DNA of 64,000 nt, taken from positions 27,327,032 to 27,391,031 of the forward strand of contig CM032125.1 in the NCBI GenBank assembly GCA_018894105.1, given 5' to 3'. This document shows positions 51,112 through 63,910 of this stretch, one piece after another. This stretch comes from Jacaranda mimosifolia (taxonomy: Eukaryota > Streptophyta > Magnoliopsida > Lamiales > Bignoniaceae). Each line of letters starts with the position of its first letter. Positions within the stretch are counted from its first letter, which is position 1. Under the pieces are notes generated by a model, which saw only the letters and a program-made list of their open reading frames with translations, was not told the DNA's origin and searched no databases. The position numbers and the translations under genes were made by a program.

Positions 51112-51600
51112 ATTTTCATACGAATAATATATAACTAAAATATTACACTTCAAAGTACAATACTAAAGATTGATGATAAATAATTTTTGTTGATGATAAT
51201 AAAAAAATTTATATTTTCTATGAAAATTTATAGTTATAGTTATGAAATTAAATTCGTAACAATTTTCTTATAGAATATACTTAAATTTTTGGTAATGTAG
51301 TAGAATTAAAAAGAAAAAAAAATGAATTTATTTAAAAATAAAAATAATGTACAAAAAAAGGTGAGATCAGCTACCAGTGGTCCATTTCGGTGCTGTTAAT
51401 AATTGTAGAAATCCAATCCCAAATCCTCCTTTGTCTTCTTTTTTGGCTTCTAAGAACAAAAATTCACCCACCCAAAGAAAGAAAAAAGAAAAGAAGAAAA
51501 ATCTATGCATGTGATTTGTATGCTATACGCCTTTGAATCTTGCAGCGTGGAGTACAGTCCATCTGCTTTTCTCTCTCTACACTCAAATAAAAAAAAAAGA
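50042..51600. other. AT-rich region upstream of the CIP7-like gene
   Basis: Positions 50800-51300 contain recurring motifs (GACTACGAAATT, GTTATGAAATTAAATTCG) and end in GGTAATGTAGTAG, which faintly recalls a CACTA-element end. No partner end was found. From about 51370 the sequence becomes promoter- and leader-like. Confidence 0.4.
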
Positions 51601-51663
51601 TTTGAATAAAATACATCGCTCTTTCTCTCTCTAAAGCTGAGCTCTTTGTTTCACTTCCAGTGA

Positions 51664-51666
<3 letters not shown>

Positions 51667-51698
<32 letters not shown>
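51667..51698. repeat. (CT)16 microsatellite in the CIP7-like gene leader
   Basis: Sixteen CT units follow a good donor site (CCA/GTGAGTAC at 51659/51660), so the tract probably lies at the start of a leader intron of the downstream gene. CT-rich leaders are common in plants. Confidence 0.85.
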
Positions 51699-51700
<2 letters not shown>

Positions 51701-52485
51701 TTGCATTTTCTAATGATGATTTGTGTGCTTGTACGTATATAAGTATTGTTCTATGCGTTTGTCGGTAACGCTGAGATTTGAAGTTTAGTGCTGGTTTTGA
51801 ATGCTGCTGTACTAGTGTTTTATTTAATTATTTTTTTTTTTTAGGTTTGTATTTGTTCGTGGATTTGGAAGTACTCTGTTCTGTTTTTTTGAAGCTAGAT
51901 CTGACCTTGAGAGGTAGGTGTGGTGTTTTAACTTCAATTTCTGTTTTCTTTTTGTTTTTTGATATTATGGAGAATTTCGGGTAATTCTGATTGAATGAGA
52001 TATTGAAAAAAAATTCTGCTGATTTATTTTCGATATACGGTGTGGATATTGAAGTTTAATTTTTTTATGGTCATTTTTTTATTTTTAGTTTTGCTCTTTG
52101 AAGGCTGAAGCATTGAATATTTATTGACAAATGCTTAATGAGATTGGATTGTTCATCTTTGCTATATGTGGCACTTTGAAATTTGTCAATGTGTGTGTTT
52201 GTACAGTCACGTTTGTTCGATTACATATGTTTAATACATGTCGGTGTTTGGGTGATAGTTAAGCTACGGTATGTTTTGGTGTGGCAGGTTTGCTTCATGA
52301 TGTGGAGCTGGAGTTTGGAATGATAAAAGCTTAAAAAAGTGTGGCGATCATACATTCTTTTGTTCCTTCTTTGGTGCTTATGAATTTTGGAGACGAATTT
52401 GAAGTGTAACTGCAAAACAAAGCTGTTGTACTGATTCTAGTTTTCTTTGATAAGTATTGTGTGCCATCAGAATAAGTTGGTGAAG

Positions 52486-55400
52486 ATGGAGGCAGCAATA
52501 GATGCCAACGCTCCACTTGATTATGTTGAGTTCCACATATTTCCGAGCGAAAATAGGTTCTATTTCAGATAAAGCTTATTGCTTTATTTCTTCCTAATAT
52601 CTTGAACATTGTGTTGCATTGTCCTCTGTTCTTTATGTTTTTCTTATTCTTTTAAATGAAATCTATTATTTGATAACAATTTTTTTATATTTCTGAATTT
52701 TTTTGAATACAACCTGGTGAATGAAGAGTGATGGTTTGCCTTGCTGCTTCTCCTATTTTATTGAGTAAAGAGCAATTTCCCGCAAAAATTTTCTTGTAGT
52801 ACACCCCCCCTTTGGTCCCCCCCCCCCCCCAACCAAAAAATAAATAAATGTTACATGCTTTGCAATTGTTTCACAGAGGTTTTTAAATAATATCAGGTAC
52901 TGAATTTCTAGAATTTACTGAATCTGGACTTAGTGATTTGAAGTCTCATTGCTTGTAAAGTTAACTCTACATGTACTTAGTTTGGATGAGTACTTGAAGG
53001 CCGTTCTGCCATTGGGAGCCTTGCCTCTCTTAATTATTGTTTATTGTTGTTGTTTTAGTTATTATTTATTTTGATTGTTTTGTTGCTCTGTGAAGGTATG
53101 AGGCATGTGTATGCTATGTGAACAAGAAAGAGAAAGTGACATCAGGGCTTTTGGAGCATCTGTTACTGCATTCAGCTGAAATCAAAGCTTTACATTCAGA
53201 AGGATCCAATTCAAAGTATAAACTTGGCCCGCCAGAAAATTCACATGACATCAACTGGTTTACAAAATCTACATTGATAAGGTTTAGCCAACATTCTTGT
53301 TGGATTACTAGTTTACTTTCCTTGGAGATAGAGTATGGTTCTTATATTCCCCTTGCTGCAAATTATTTTCACGAAACAGGTTCCTATGTATAATTGGTTC
53401 AGCAAACATATTGAATGTTACCAATTCCTTAAAAAATGAGATATGTCAGCTGGAGGAAGCCCGCAGATTTCATCTTTCCCTATATGCAAAGGTAAAATCA
53501 GCAAAGTCAGTTAACTTCCTCAAGCGTTGATCTCTAAAAATCAAAGTGATTTTTTTTTATTCTTTTCTCAGGGTACAGAATATCAGCTCCAGAGTGGGGA
53601 ATCTGGTTAGTGTACATATTTTTGGTTTAGATTGAGATTCGATTTAAATGTATTGACCAGATTTTTCATGCGGAGGTGTTATATTCATGATATGCTACAG
53701 TCTATGATACGTAAGGCTATGTTCTTCTACATTTTCCTAAAAAATTTTCCAACCCCCAAAAAAATTTCAAAATGGAGGCACATTCTCCAATTTTTTTCCT
53801 AAAAAACTCAAATTTTATCCCCAAAAAACCCCTCCCAATTCACCCCAAAAACCCTACACCCTAAAAATCACACCTACCTCCTCACTTTTCTCACTTTACC
53901 TTTCACATCACTCATTCAGACACACACACACACATAGATATATATATAAATATTAAAATTTTACTAGTTAAAAAAATTCTAAAACTTATGTTTACAAATT
54001 TAATTAAACTAATTGTTGAAAAAATGAATTAAATTTAATTAAATATTATTTATGTTATTACTAAATAATTTATTTATTGAATAACATATTAAATTTACTT
54101 ATTAATTAAATAATGTATTAGTTATATTTAATATTTAATGTATTAAATAAAATTATATTTATTCATTTAATAAATAACTTCAGATGTTTTAATTTGATAT
54201 AATAAATAAATTAATATTCTTCATTAAATATTAATCTTCACATTTATTTAAAAATATAATAAAAAGTTTGATTATCGGGTGATACTTATGTAATATAAAT
54301 TGATATTGATATGCTTAAAGTAATTGTTGAGAGAATTAATTAAATTTAAGTAAAATTATTTGATTATTACTAAGTAATTTTTTACTAAATAACATATTAA
54401 TTAAATAATGAGTCAAAATAATTAAATAACTTACTAAATTAATTTATTTAAATAACTTATTATTTATATATTAATTACATTTCATATTTTTCGTATAATT
54501 AAATATTATGTTTATTTATTTAATAAATAATTTAAGATGATGTAATTTCATATAATATAACATTATTTATTTTTTTAATTTGATGAATTTTTATTCAGTC
54601 TTATATGTATAAATTATTAAAAATTATTTATTTTAATAAATAACTAAGTTTTATTTATACATAAATTGTAAGTAATAAATAGTTAAATAATTATATTTTA
54701 ATTAATAGACAGTAATTAATTTATAATTAATGCATAGTAATTAAATTTTTTTATAAGTCAATATTAACAATTATGATATAAGCTAATTTTTTTATAATTA
54801 AAGTATAATTATGATTTCATGAATAATTAATATTTATTAATATAACCAAATGATACATCATTTATTAATATTAAATTTATAAAAATATAAATTTCAAAAT
54901 TAAATTAAATTAATTATACTCATATTTCAATCATTACAAATATATTTATATATACATACACACATCATTCAACTATAAAAATATATACATATAATACATA
55001 AAAAAATCATTCTCATCCTACCAACCCAACAAAAAAGCAACTGATTTGACATCTACAGTAAAGTTTGTCTTTCCCCAAAACATAAAGAAACAAACAATTC
55101 ACTCTTAAATCATTCTCCATATTTCCCCAAAACATAAAGAAACACATGGCATATTCTCCAAATTATCTCCCAAAAACCCATTCCCCCAAAAAAATTTCTG
55201 GGAAATGGCCAAAACATAAAAGAACAAGCCCCAATACTTTTTGGCTTTATTCTAATAAGGTAGCATAACCAAGGTTTTATGTATAAGCATTCTGTTATAT
55301 GCTCTTGCCTAAGAAAAAGTGATCCTTACAATAACAGTCTCCATTCATAGCAGAGATGAAAAGCGTAACTCGTTAAACAGATACCAAGTTAATTTTTCCC

Positions 55401-58400
55401 CTTTTTCCTTCTCTCAGATGGCAGCTACTCTAATGGCATGGGGTCAACTACAAAAGTAAGGCTTTTCTTATCATTTTTTTTCCCGCTCTCTTTTTCAGTT
55501 CACATTGAAATCACTTCTTGTATATTTTTTAACTGCCTATACTGTTAATGGGCTTGTCTGCAGGCTGAAGGCTCAGATGCTTCCAAGTATGTGTGCTTAC
55601 TTGTTTGCTACAATTTAAAATTTCAAAATAGCAAGTTCTGTATTCTGATTTTTGCGTGCCTACAGGAATGAATTGTTGCGAGCCATGGACTTAAGACTCA
55701 CTGCATTGAGAGGAGAACTGACCACTGCTTTTGACCAAGCTGCTGGTTCTAGATATTCTGTGGAGGAGATGACTGATATAGAGAAGTTTTCTCGACATTT
55801 TGGCTTGGTAGAATTGAGGTATGCTAACTGTAAAATAGAAAGCATCAACGCTATTCCAATATGAAAGCATTATATTCTCTTCATTGGAGCAATTCTCTAT
55901 CTAGCATTAATGACTACCCATTATCATGCATATTCATATCAGTGATTCATTACGCAAGCATATAGAACTGATACAAGGAGCTCAGGCTGTTGAAAATTCG
56001 AGCAGCAAACAGTTCTCGGGGAGCGGCAGAGTCAGATCAGGAGAAGGGAATAACCATACCACTAAATCATCATTTTCAGAGACACGAGTAATATATGGTG
56101 TCTCTCCTGCAAAAGCTGCACAGTTAGAGAGGCAAAGCTCTGCAGAAAGTGATGAATCTTCTTTTTCAAGTGAGGAAGAGCAACCATCTGTGGAAAGAAG
56201 TCGCAGTCTAATAAGAGCTGCTTCACCTAGGAGATCAGCATCTCCAATGCGGAGGGTACAAATTGGAAGATCTGGTTCTCGAAGGTCTACAGCGATAACT
56301 ATTAAGAGCCTCAACTATTTTCCTGCCCGAGAAAGATCATTTTTGCCTAAAGACCCAGCTTCTAATGATGGCAATGAAGAAGGATCTGAGCAAGCACCTA
56401 AAAGTTCTGAAAATAATGCAAGGAGAATGAGTGTCCAAGATGCAATAAATCTTTTTGAAAGCAAACAGAAGAATCAAACAGTGGATGTTCAGAACGCAAG
56501 GTCATTGTTGAATGCATCTATTGGTGCAAACAAATCTGTACTGAGAAGATGGAGTAGTGGAAAGGGTGAAGATTCTTCTCAATGTCCCCAAGATACTTTT
56601 GCTGAGGATGCTGGTACTGATATTCAAAATAATGTACAAAGTAGTGAAATCACATGCAGTTCACCAAAATCTGAAGCTGAGCCTGGTGTTGCTTCTGTAG
56701 ACCCTATCGAGCCTTGTGGATCAGATGTCAAATTGGACTCACCTGAAAAAGGATCATGTAGTCCAACAGTTATGCAAGATGAGACTCTTCCGAATGAATC
56801 AACTGATGTTAGTGAAAAATTAATTACCTCAGCTGAGTGGAGCCATCAAAAGGAAGCAGAACTAAATGAGCTGCTGATGAAGATGATGGAAACTAAGCCT
56901 GTGAAAAACCAGAATGTTGTTCCTGCTAGCAGCAAAAGACAAAGCTTTCCTTCTGAGCAGAGAGGTGGTTCTTATGATCACTACAAGGAGAAGAGGGATG
57001 AGAAACTTCGAGGAGAAGCTGCTAAAAAAAGAGCAGAGAAAGACAAACAATTCCGAGCAATGCAACAAATTGTTGATGCAAAAAAATCACAATTGACCTC
57101 AGCTAAAGCAAGTGATGCTGATAAAAAACCTAATGCGAAGAAGCTCCTGAAACCACAAAAGAGTGTCTCGCAACCTGCAAATCCTAAGACAGAAAGCCCA
57201 AGACTTGGAGTTGTTAAGAAAACGTCTACAAAAGCATCTTCTCTGCCTGCCACACGTAAATCATGGCCATCGATTCCATCACCGAGAGCTACAGGGCCAT
57301 CACCTGCCAAAACTCCTCCCACAACATCATCTACTGGTGCAACGCCAACTCGTAGAAGATCACAGCCAACACCAGCAGTTTCTCACTCAAGCCTAAGAGT
57401 AGAGACATCCCAAATGCAAGATAAATCTGTAAAGTCGAATCAGATTGATAGCAAAAGAAGCCTAAAAAGTGCTAGTGAAAAAAGGCAGCACTCTGTGACG
57501 AAGCCTAGGAAAACTGCCAAAAGCAAAGTTCAAACTGCCCCTGAAGATCTTGCTTCCACAGCAAAACCTAGCTTATATGGCAAGGTTACCAAGAAGAGCA
57601 GTGTTGTTCCACTGGAATCAAAACCCTTTCTTCGCAAAGGTTTGGGAACTATCTCCAATGTTAATCCAACCGTGAGGAAAAAAGCATCTTCTTATCCCCA
57701 GGAACCATTGAGGAAGTCTGAAGAACTGACCCTGGCTGATGAAAATGTAACAACTCCTAACTCTTCTGATGTAGTGATTCAGCATGAAGAGAAGGAAATT
57801 GAAGACTTGAAAATTCACACAGGTATTGAATTTGGAACCACTGCTACAAGCCCGCACAAATGTGAAGACAAGGAGGGCTTTCCTCAAGTTAACACTGTCA
57901 CTGATGATGGCATTGACAGGGTGGTAGAGCCTGAATTCAAAGTTGAGGGTGAAGAAGAATCCACCATCTCACCTACAGCTTGGGTGGAAATACAGGAGCA
58001 AGAAGACCATTCCATTACCTCTAGTGACCATATTTGCCAAATGGTGGATTTACCAGCCTATATAGCCCCAGTTGGAGGGTCAAGTCCTCGAGTTCGTCAT
58101 TCTCTCTCACAAATGCTTCTTGAGGAGAGCAGTGAACCTGATGTGGTTGACTGGGGCAATGCTGAAAATCCTCCAGCAATGGTCTACCACAAAGATGCAC
58201 CCAAAGGATTAAAGAGGCTGTTAAAATTTGCCCGAAAGAGTAAAACTGACGCAAATTCAACTGGTTGGTCTAGCCCATCTGTTTTCTCTGAAGGAGAGGA
58301 AGATGCCGATGATTCCAAATTTGTAAATAAGAGAAATGCTGAAAACCTGCTGAGGAAAGCAACCCTTCATTCAAAGAACAATGGGCACCAGAAAAGTTCC

Positions 58401-58934
58401 ACTGATTATGAACACCCTGGTACTTTTCTTGTGCTAAAATGTTAAATCTTCCAGTAAGGAATTATATATAAAACTAGGCCGAGTATAGACCTGGACTTGG
58501 AGCTTTTGATAATTCTTTCCATCACCCAGTGACCCCCCACCCCACCCCACACCACACCCCATGAACTCTAAAGCCCAATGATATTGGAAAGTTAGGCGTC
58601 TTCCTTGTAAAAAGAATCCACTTCATGTTCTGTAGTAATTCATGCTGTTTTGTTTGATAAATGTGGATTTCCTATGCTGATGGATGAAATAATTTGTGTT
58701 TCAGCTCAAGCAAATATTGGTAGAGTCAATGCTCAGAGTTTACCACAGCAGTTTCAGGAGGGCCATGTTTCAGCCTCTGTGACCACAACCAAAGGTTAAT
58801 GGGTTTTTTCTGTTTGTGTTTTGCTTCCATATGCTATATATTTTTAATTTTCTTGATTTCAATATTGTCTTCTGCTTTGTCTTTCAGCAACAAGGTCGTT
58901 CTTCTCTCTTTCAGCATTTAAAGGCAACAAATAG
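52486..58934 (+). CDS. COP1-interacting protein 7-like (CIP7-related) protein
   Basis: Ten exons give 1076 residues: 52486-52556, 53096-53281, 53380-53491, 53572-53605, 55418-55455, 55564-55586, 55666-55818, 55943-58419, 58705-58794 and 58888-58934. Phases close and all borders are GT-AG. The N-terminus (APLDYVEFHIFPSENRYEA) and the domain around residues 24-140 resemble plant CIP7-related proteins. Exon 8 encodes most of the protein: a basic SP/RS cluster at residues 291-320, RRMSVQDAINLFESKQK at 366-382, a charged helical or coiled-coil stretch at about 553-591, and a Ser/Thr/Pro/Lys-rich middle. The C-terminus SFFSLSAFKGNK is also typical. CIP7 is a nuclear light-signalling factor that binds COP1; whether this protein does so is inference. 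A 1.5-kb element sits in intron 4. Use of the ATG at 52486 is supported by context, with a probable leader intron upstream. Confidence 0.85.
53718..55236. mobile_element. Large AT-rich non-autonomous DNA element in intron 4 of the CIP7-like gene
   Basis: The left end GGCTATGTTCTTCTACATTT and the right end (complement GGCTTGTTCTTTTATGTTTT) are inverted repeats. Both are followed by related C- or G-rich blocks with CCCAAAAA and ATTCTCC motifs. About 1 kb of nearly pure AT sequence separates the ends. No coding capacity or convincing target duplication was found. End motifs are shared with the element at 6329-6823. Confidence 0.6.
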
Positions 58935-61510
58935 ATGATGGTGCCAAGAAAACTTACTCAAGTTTTACACAGGACCTGGAACTCTACCTGTAGGATGCAT
59001 CCTGCCACTAAATGCATTTTCTTTGCAACTAGTGCTGCTTTTGTATTTCTTTTTCTATACAAATTTTCACACTCAAGACAAAATGGACCATCCTTCTGCT
59101 GCAGCAATCGATGATGCACAAGTATATTTTGTAGATTTAGCATCTGATTTGTTTCAATGCACAAATTGATTATAGCTTGTAACAAGAAGTAAGGCTAGAA
59201 GCTTTAGCGATGTCTGTAAAGACACAGAACATAACAAATTTGTACTTTATCTGTTCAGGGAATCGTTTTGTTGTATTTGTGTTTATTCAGCTGTCCTATT
59301 TGTTTGTGTCAAATCATGTATCATTAACAGTTTGTTGACCTTCTACTGATTGATCATTCACACATTCATTATTTCCTGGCTCATTAGAGATATTGTGCTG
59401 GAAGTACAACTCAGTACATTAATTTCACTGTGGTATTCAAATGCTGAATGAGCATGATGTGGAATGCATATTTCATAATTGCGTTGTTGAAGTATGTGCT
59501 GTTGTCTTGTCTCAGTTTAGAGCGTTTCTTGATAATTACATTGTTGTGTGGGTAATCTCATATAAATATAGAGTGCATTCCTGATAATTGCATCATTGTA
59601 CTTAGGCTGTTGTTTCATCTCAGTATGTAGGTTGTCCCTAATAACTCAAGCATTGTATTGGTTTCAGAGAATTGCAGTTTGTGTTTGGACTGTTGTGTTG
59701 TTGTGTCTAGCTGTTATGAGGGCTCTCAACGGTCTTTAAAGAATACTGCATCCAGTTAGATAAAAATTTTGGTGGCCAGGAAACATAAGAAACAGCTTCT
59801 TCAACTTGGCCTTGATCCATTTGGAAGCGCCATGAAACCGCTGGACCCGTGGATTAGGACTCACCTCTATGTGCTTGCCTTTTCTTGTAGTTGTAATTCC
59901 ATGTTGCTTTATTTCGTTTTTGCGCTGGCGATGTTAGTTAATTACTATTAAAGTATACAATCATCAGTTAGCGAAAAATCATTTACAGAGTATGCAATAA
60001 TAGATATATATATATATATATATATATTAATAGTTTAAAGTTGAAAGTTTGACTTTGTAGTTTAGTGAATACAACATTTACTACGGGCACCAAGAATTTC
60101 GGAATTTTTCTCAAATAATTAACTTCATGATAAAATAGTAGGAGAAAAAATGCAAAATTAGAATTCAATCAATATTCCTCATACTCACATTTAACTTTTT
60201 GCTTTATATTTTCATGTAAGCCAAGAAGAAACGATTTTTTCTTTTTCTTTTTTCTTTCTTTTTTTTTTTTTTTTTTGGTAGTTTTAGGAATGTTTTCAAT
60301 AAAAATATATAATGGAAAATAATATTCGTATTTCACAAATTGATTCATACAATTCACTTTGACATTTTTTGATGTCTAAAGTAATTTTCCAAAATGATAT
60401 TTATAAAATAAAAACACCATATTTTTGTCCACAAAAATTAACTAATTTACCGTAGATTTTACTATTGTGAATTTATTAGAGATATATTAATTTTTTTTAG
60501 AATTAAGGTGCCATTCATCAAAAAATTGAAAACAATACTATAAATATCAGGTCAATACTTATAGAAACAAATAACTTTATCTCCACAATATCAAATTGAT
60601 AATATTAAAATGTACAAAATAATGATTATAGTGATTTATCTTAAAAATAAATCATCAAATTAACAAATAATATATTTACTACCAAACATAAGACAAAAAC
60701 TCAATAAATTTTTAAAAAACATAAATGAAAAGATAAAATCTTTTAAGCAATTGATATTATTCTAATAAAAAATAATTCCCAAACTATTACTCTTTCAAAA
60801 CTATTTCTCATATTATTATTTTATTGTCACATGTAATGTCATGTAAGGTTTCCACCAAAATTCTAATCCTTTTTTATTTTTTTATTTTTTCCTCCTTTTC
60901 GATGGAGTTTAACCCATATTCTAAACTCAAAAACTAGCAACAAGTTTAGTTATCTTTTTATCCTTAATTTAAACATCTCAACACCAGTAAGGGAAGAGCC
61001 GATCATTAATTTTTTTCTTTCAACCTTTTAGAATATTATAAAATTATAATAGGAGTTCATAGAACAAACTAATAAAGTTTCATTCATGTTGCAAAACTTT
61101 TAGGGTTTTTAATCATGCTTCATTTGTTGGATTTACCTAGTTAATAAAATAATTTGTTGAAATATTAACATTTATTGTTCAATATTTTTATTAACACCAA
61201 TAGTGTTTGATGTGTTTTTTGCTATGTGATTTATTTTTCAAGGCTTATTTTTTTGGTTGATTTTTAACTTTAATTTTATATATTTATCTCCAGATTCTAC
61301 TGACAAAAGTTTTGCTCAACTTGATTAAAATGAATGATGAACATATTACAATCTTGTGATGGGAGGATAAAAAATGATTCACATGGAATTAATTATGAAA
61401 AAGCTACTGTGAAACCAAATAGAATAAGTAAAAAAGTGCTATAAAATCAGAAAAAGAAACATAAATTTCAACTAATTAATTTTTGTTTACAAGAAAATAT
61501 GTGGCAATAA
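58935..61510. other. 3' flank of the CIP7-like gene and AT-rich intergenic region
   Basis: The first 300-500 bp probably hold the 3' untranslated region. Simple tracts include (TA)n at 60003-60028 and a poly-T run near 60256-60277. No gene or element with defined ends was recognised. Confidence 0.5.
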
Positions 61511-61982
61511 AAAATAATAGGGTGAATTACGACTACCATCCCTAAGATTTGACGTAATTATGAAAAAAATTCCACTTTTTTGAAAATTACAAAAAGATCC
61601 TATTGTTTGTAGCTGTCCAATAAATTGACCCAATCATTATATGATGTTAAGATTTTTTGAATTGGCCGTTAAAAGCAGCATGTGAAATTCAAAATTACCC
61701 TTTGCCCTAATAACCTTAGGTTTGATCATTTCTGACTAATTTTAACGGATAAAAATACTCTTAAGGATTGTACTATCATATTTTTAATTTATATAAAGAT
61801 TTAATAATAATATATCTATACTACAAGGGTTTACTTGTAAGAAACTTGTGATTGTAAAATGTTTATATACATATACATATATAAAATAATGTTAAATATA
61901 TGTGTTGTATATATGACTCATATCATATATACATTACATAATACATACATAATATGTAATATTTACATACATATACATACAA

Positions 61983-62212
61983 CCCCCACCGCACCCCGCA
62001 CCCCCCACCGGCCAGATCTGGCCACGGTGGCCACTGCCGCCATGGCAGCAGCACCATTCTGGCCAGGCGGCTCATAGCTCGTTGCTGTCATGGCAGCAGC
62101 AGCAAGCGGCAGCAAGTTGCTGTCTGCTGTCCATGGCAGCGGTAGAAGGAAGGTGGGTTAGGGTTGGGGGGGCTGCGGCTGGTGGAGGATGGGGGAGGCT
62201 AGGTAGGGTTTG
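61983..62212. other. GC-rich island inside the MULE-type element
   Basis: About 230 bp of strongly GC-rich sequence sits in an otherwise AT-rich element. It contains the palindrome GGCCAGATCTGGCC and repeated CATGGCAGC(A/G)G motifs (near 62040, 62087 and 62131), some forming potential hairpins. Short frames cross it, but no gene family was recognised. It may be a captured host fragment or an original part of the element. Confidence 0.7.
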
Positions 62213-62914
62213 ATTTTTCAAAAAAGAATTTTTTTTTTTAATTAGTAGATAATTTAATTAAGATAAATTTGAGTAAGTTTCATTAATTATTTTAGAGAGA
62301 TTTATTATTTGAATAAATATCTTTAATTATTATTATTATTTTAATAAATAATATAATTAAATTTAAAAAATTCATTTTTTAATTAATAATATTATAGGTT
62401 AAAAATACATATATCTTAATTTTTTACTTTTTTATTCTTAATTAATATTATTTTTTATTTTTTATTTATTGCTTTTGTTAATTAATAATTTTTTTAACTT
62501 ATTTATTGTTATTTTAGATAGATTTAATATTAGAATAAATATTTTAATTATTTTAAATATCTTTACTTTATATATGATTATTATTTTACTAAATTTAAAA
62601 AATTTATCTTTTTTAATTAATAAATAATTTAGTTAAAATTACACATATTTAATTTTTTTACTTATTTATTCTTGATTAATATAGTTTTTAATTTTTTATT
62701 TATCATTTTTATTAATTAATAAATTTAACTAAATTTTATTAATTATTGTAGATATATTTATTATTTGAATAAATGATAAATATCTTTACTTTAAATATGA
62801 TTTCTATTTTAATAAATAATTTAATTAATATTGTTTAATATGTAACTTAAGTATTGAATATTTTATTATTTAATATTATTAGATAAATTTAATTATATAA
62901 GTAAATTATTTTAA

Positions 62915-63348
62915 GGGCTCGTTTGCTTGGAATGATGTGATTAGAAGTGATATATAAGCAAATGATACATTTTAAGCCCATTAGGATATAATATTTTAAT
63001 TTTATGTTTGGTTGGTATGATTAATATATAAATAAATTAAAATATAATATATGTAAATTTACTATTATATCCCTTATACTTTTTAATAAATTTTTCATAA
63101 TTTTCTCATTCTTTCCCATGTTTAGTATTGTGGTTTAATTGAAAATAAGATAAAAAATAGACCCTATTAAATCTTTGTAATTCTTATCACACCTAATCAA
63201 ACATTCCTCCCCTTGATCCATTTTCCAAAAGCAACAATAAATAATGTAAGACCTATAATTTATCAAGGACTTTTATCAATTGAAACAAACATTAAAAGAG
63301 GCTTGATTAAGTGTGTATCACACCTAATCAAGCCAAGCAAACAAGGCC
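62915..63348. mobile_element. Tourist-type (PIF/Harbinger) MITE
   Basis: The 434-bp element has ends GGGCTCGTTTGCTTGG and the complement of GGCCTTGTTTGCTTGG, followed by GATGTGATTAG and CTTGATTAGGTG on the inside. It is flanked by TAA at 62912-62914 and 63349-63351, the typical PIF/Harbinger target duplication. It lies inside the larger MULE-type element and must be the younger insertion. Confidence 0.87.
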
Positions 63349-63700
63349 TAAGTATATATACTATTTAAATTAATTCAAAACTTTTAGCCACATCCAAGAC
63401 TTAAACCATCATATCAATTTTCAGTATTTTTTTATTTTTTAATTGGTTTTCCATCAGTAGCATTTTGGACCTTTTTCATTTTCCATCCACCTTACAATTA
63501 AGTTCGTCAGCTTAGGGAGTTTTTTGTCATTTTCAAAAAAGCGAATTTTTCTTTTAATTACTCCAAACCTTAGAGATAGTAACCGTAGCTCACCCAAAAT
63601 AATAATATAAAAAATAATTTTAAAAAAGTAATAGATTGGGAATTATTCTTTATTAGAGTAATATTTTAGAAAAACACTCAACAACATAAGAACAATTTCC

Positions 63701-63910
63701 TTAAACAAGTTTGCAGGCTTCCCGCTTATGGTATTGCAGATGTGGAAACATGATGTCTGCATGAGATCCATAATATCGTGAAAATATTGCTAACATTCGA
63801 CTCGTGCTGTCTGCAGCACTTTTCTGACCCATGGATAGCTGAATTGATGCTAGTTTAATCAACTCGTTTCCGATGACGATGTGGTTTTCACCATAGAGCG
63901 TTTCCAGGAT
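63701..63910 (-). CDS. Last exon of a gene extending beyond the window (possibly SET/TPR protein)
   Basis: Read on the minus strand, an acceptor (CCAAACAG) precedes 63910, and 69 codons follow to a TAA at 63701-63703. The peptide includes ILETLYGENHIVIGNELIKL, LASIQLSMG and IFSRYYGSHADIMFPHL. Helical repeats of this kind occur at the C-termini of plant SET-domain proteins with TPR-like tails (SDG41/SMYD-like); I recall similar sequence there, but the match is from memory. The rest of the gene lies to the right of the window. Codon use and the splice site support a real exon. Confidence 0.6.
   Translation of the reverse strand: MLETLYGENHIVIGNELIKLASIQLSMGQKSAADSTSRMLAIFSRYYGSHADIMFPHLQYHKREACKLV

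Larger units (their letters stand above)
61520..63595. mobile_element. MULE-type element with 9-bp target duplication, containing a nested MITE
   Basis: The 2,076-bp element is flanked by AAAATAATA at 61511-61519 and 63596-63604. Its ends are GGGTGAATTACGACTAC and the complement of GGGTGAGCTACGGTTAC, and the inner part CCCTAAGATTTG also matches TCTAAGGTTTG. The interior is AT-rich except for a GC-rich island at 61983-62212 and carries a Tourist-type MITE at 62915-63348. No transposase was found. The 9-bp duplication indicates the Mutator superfamily. Confidence 0.82.

Noticed and set aside
50790..51310. CACTA-like subterminal region ending GGTAATGTAGTAG
   Set aside because: The terminal five bases do not fit CACTA, and no partner end or 3-bp duplication could be located.
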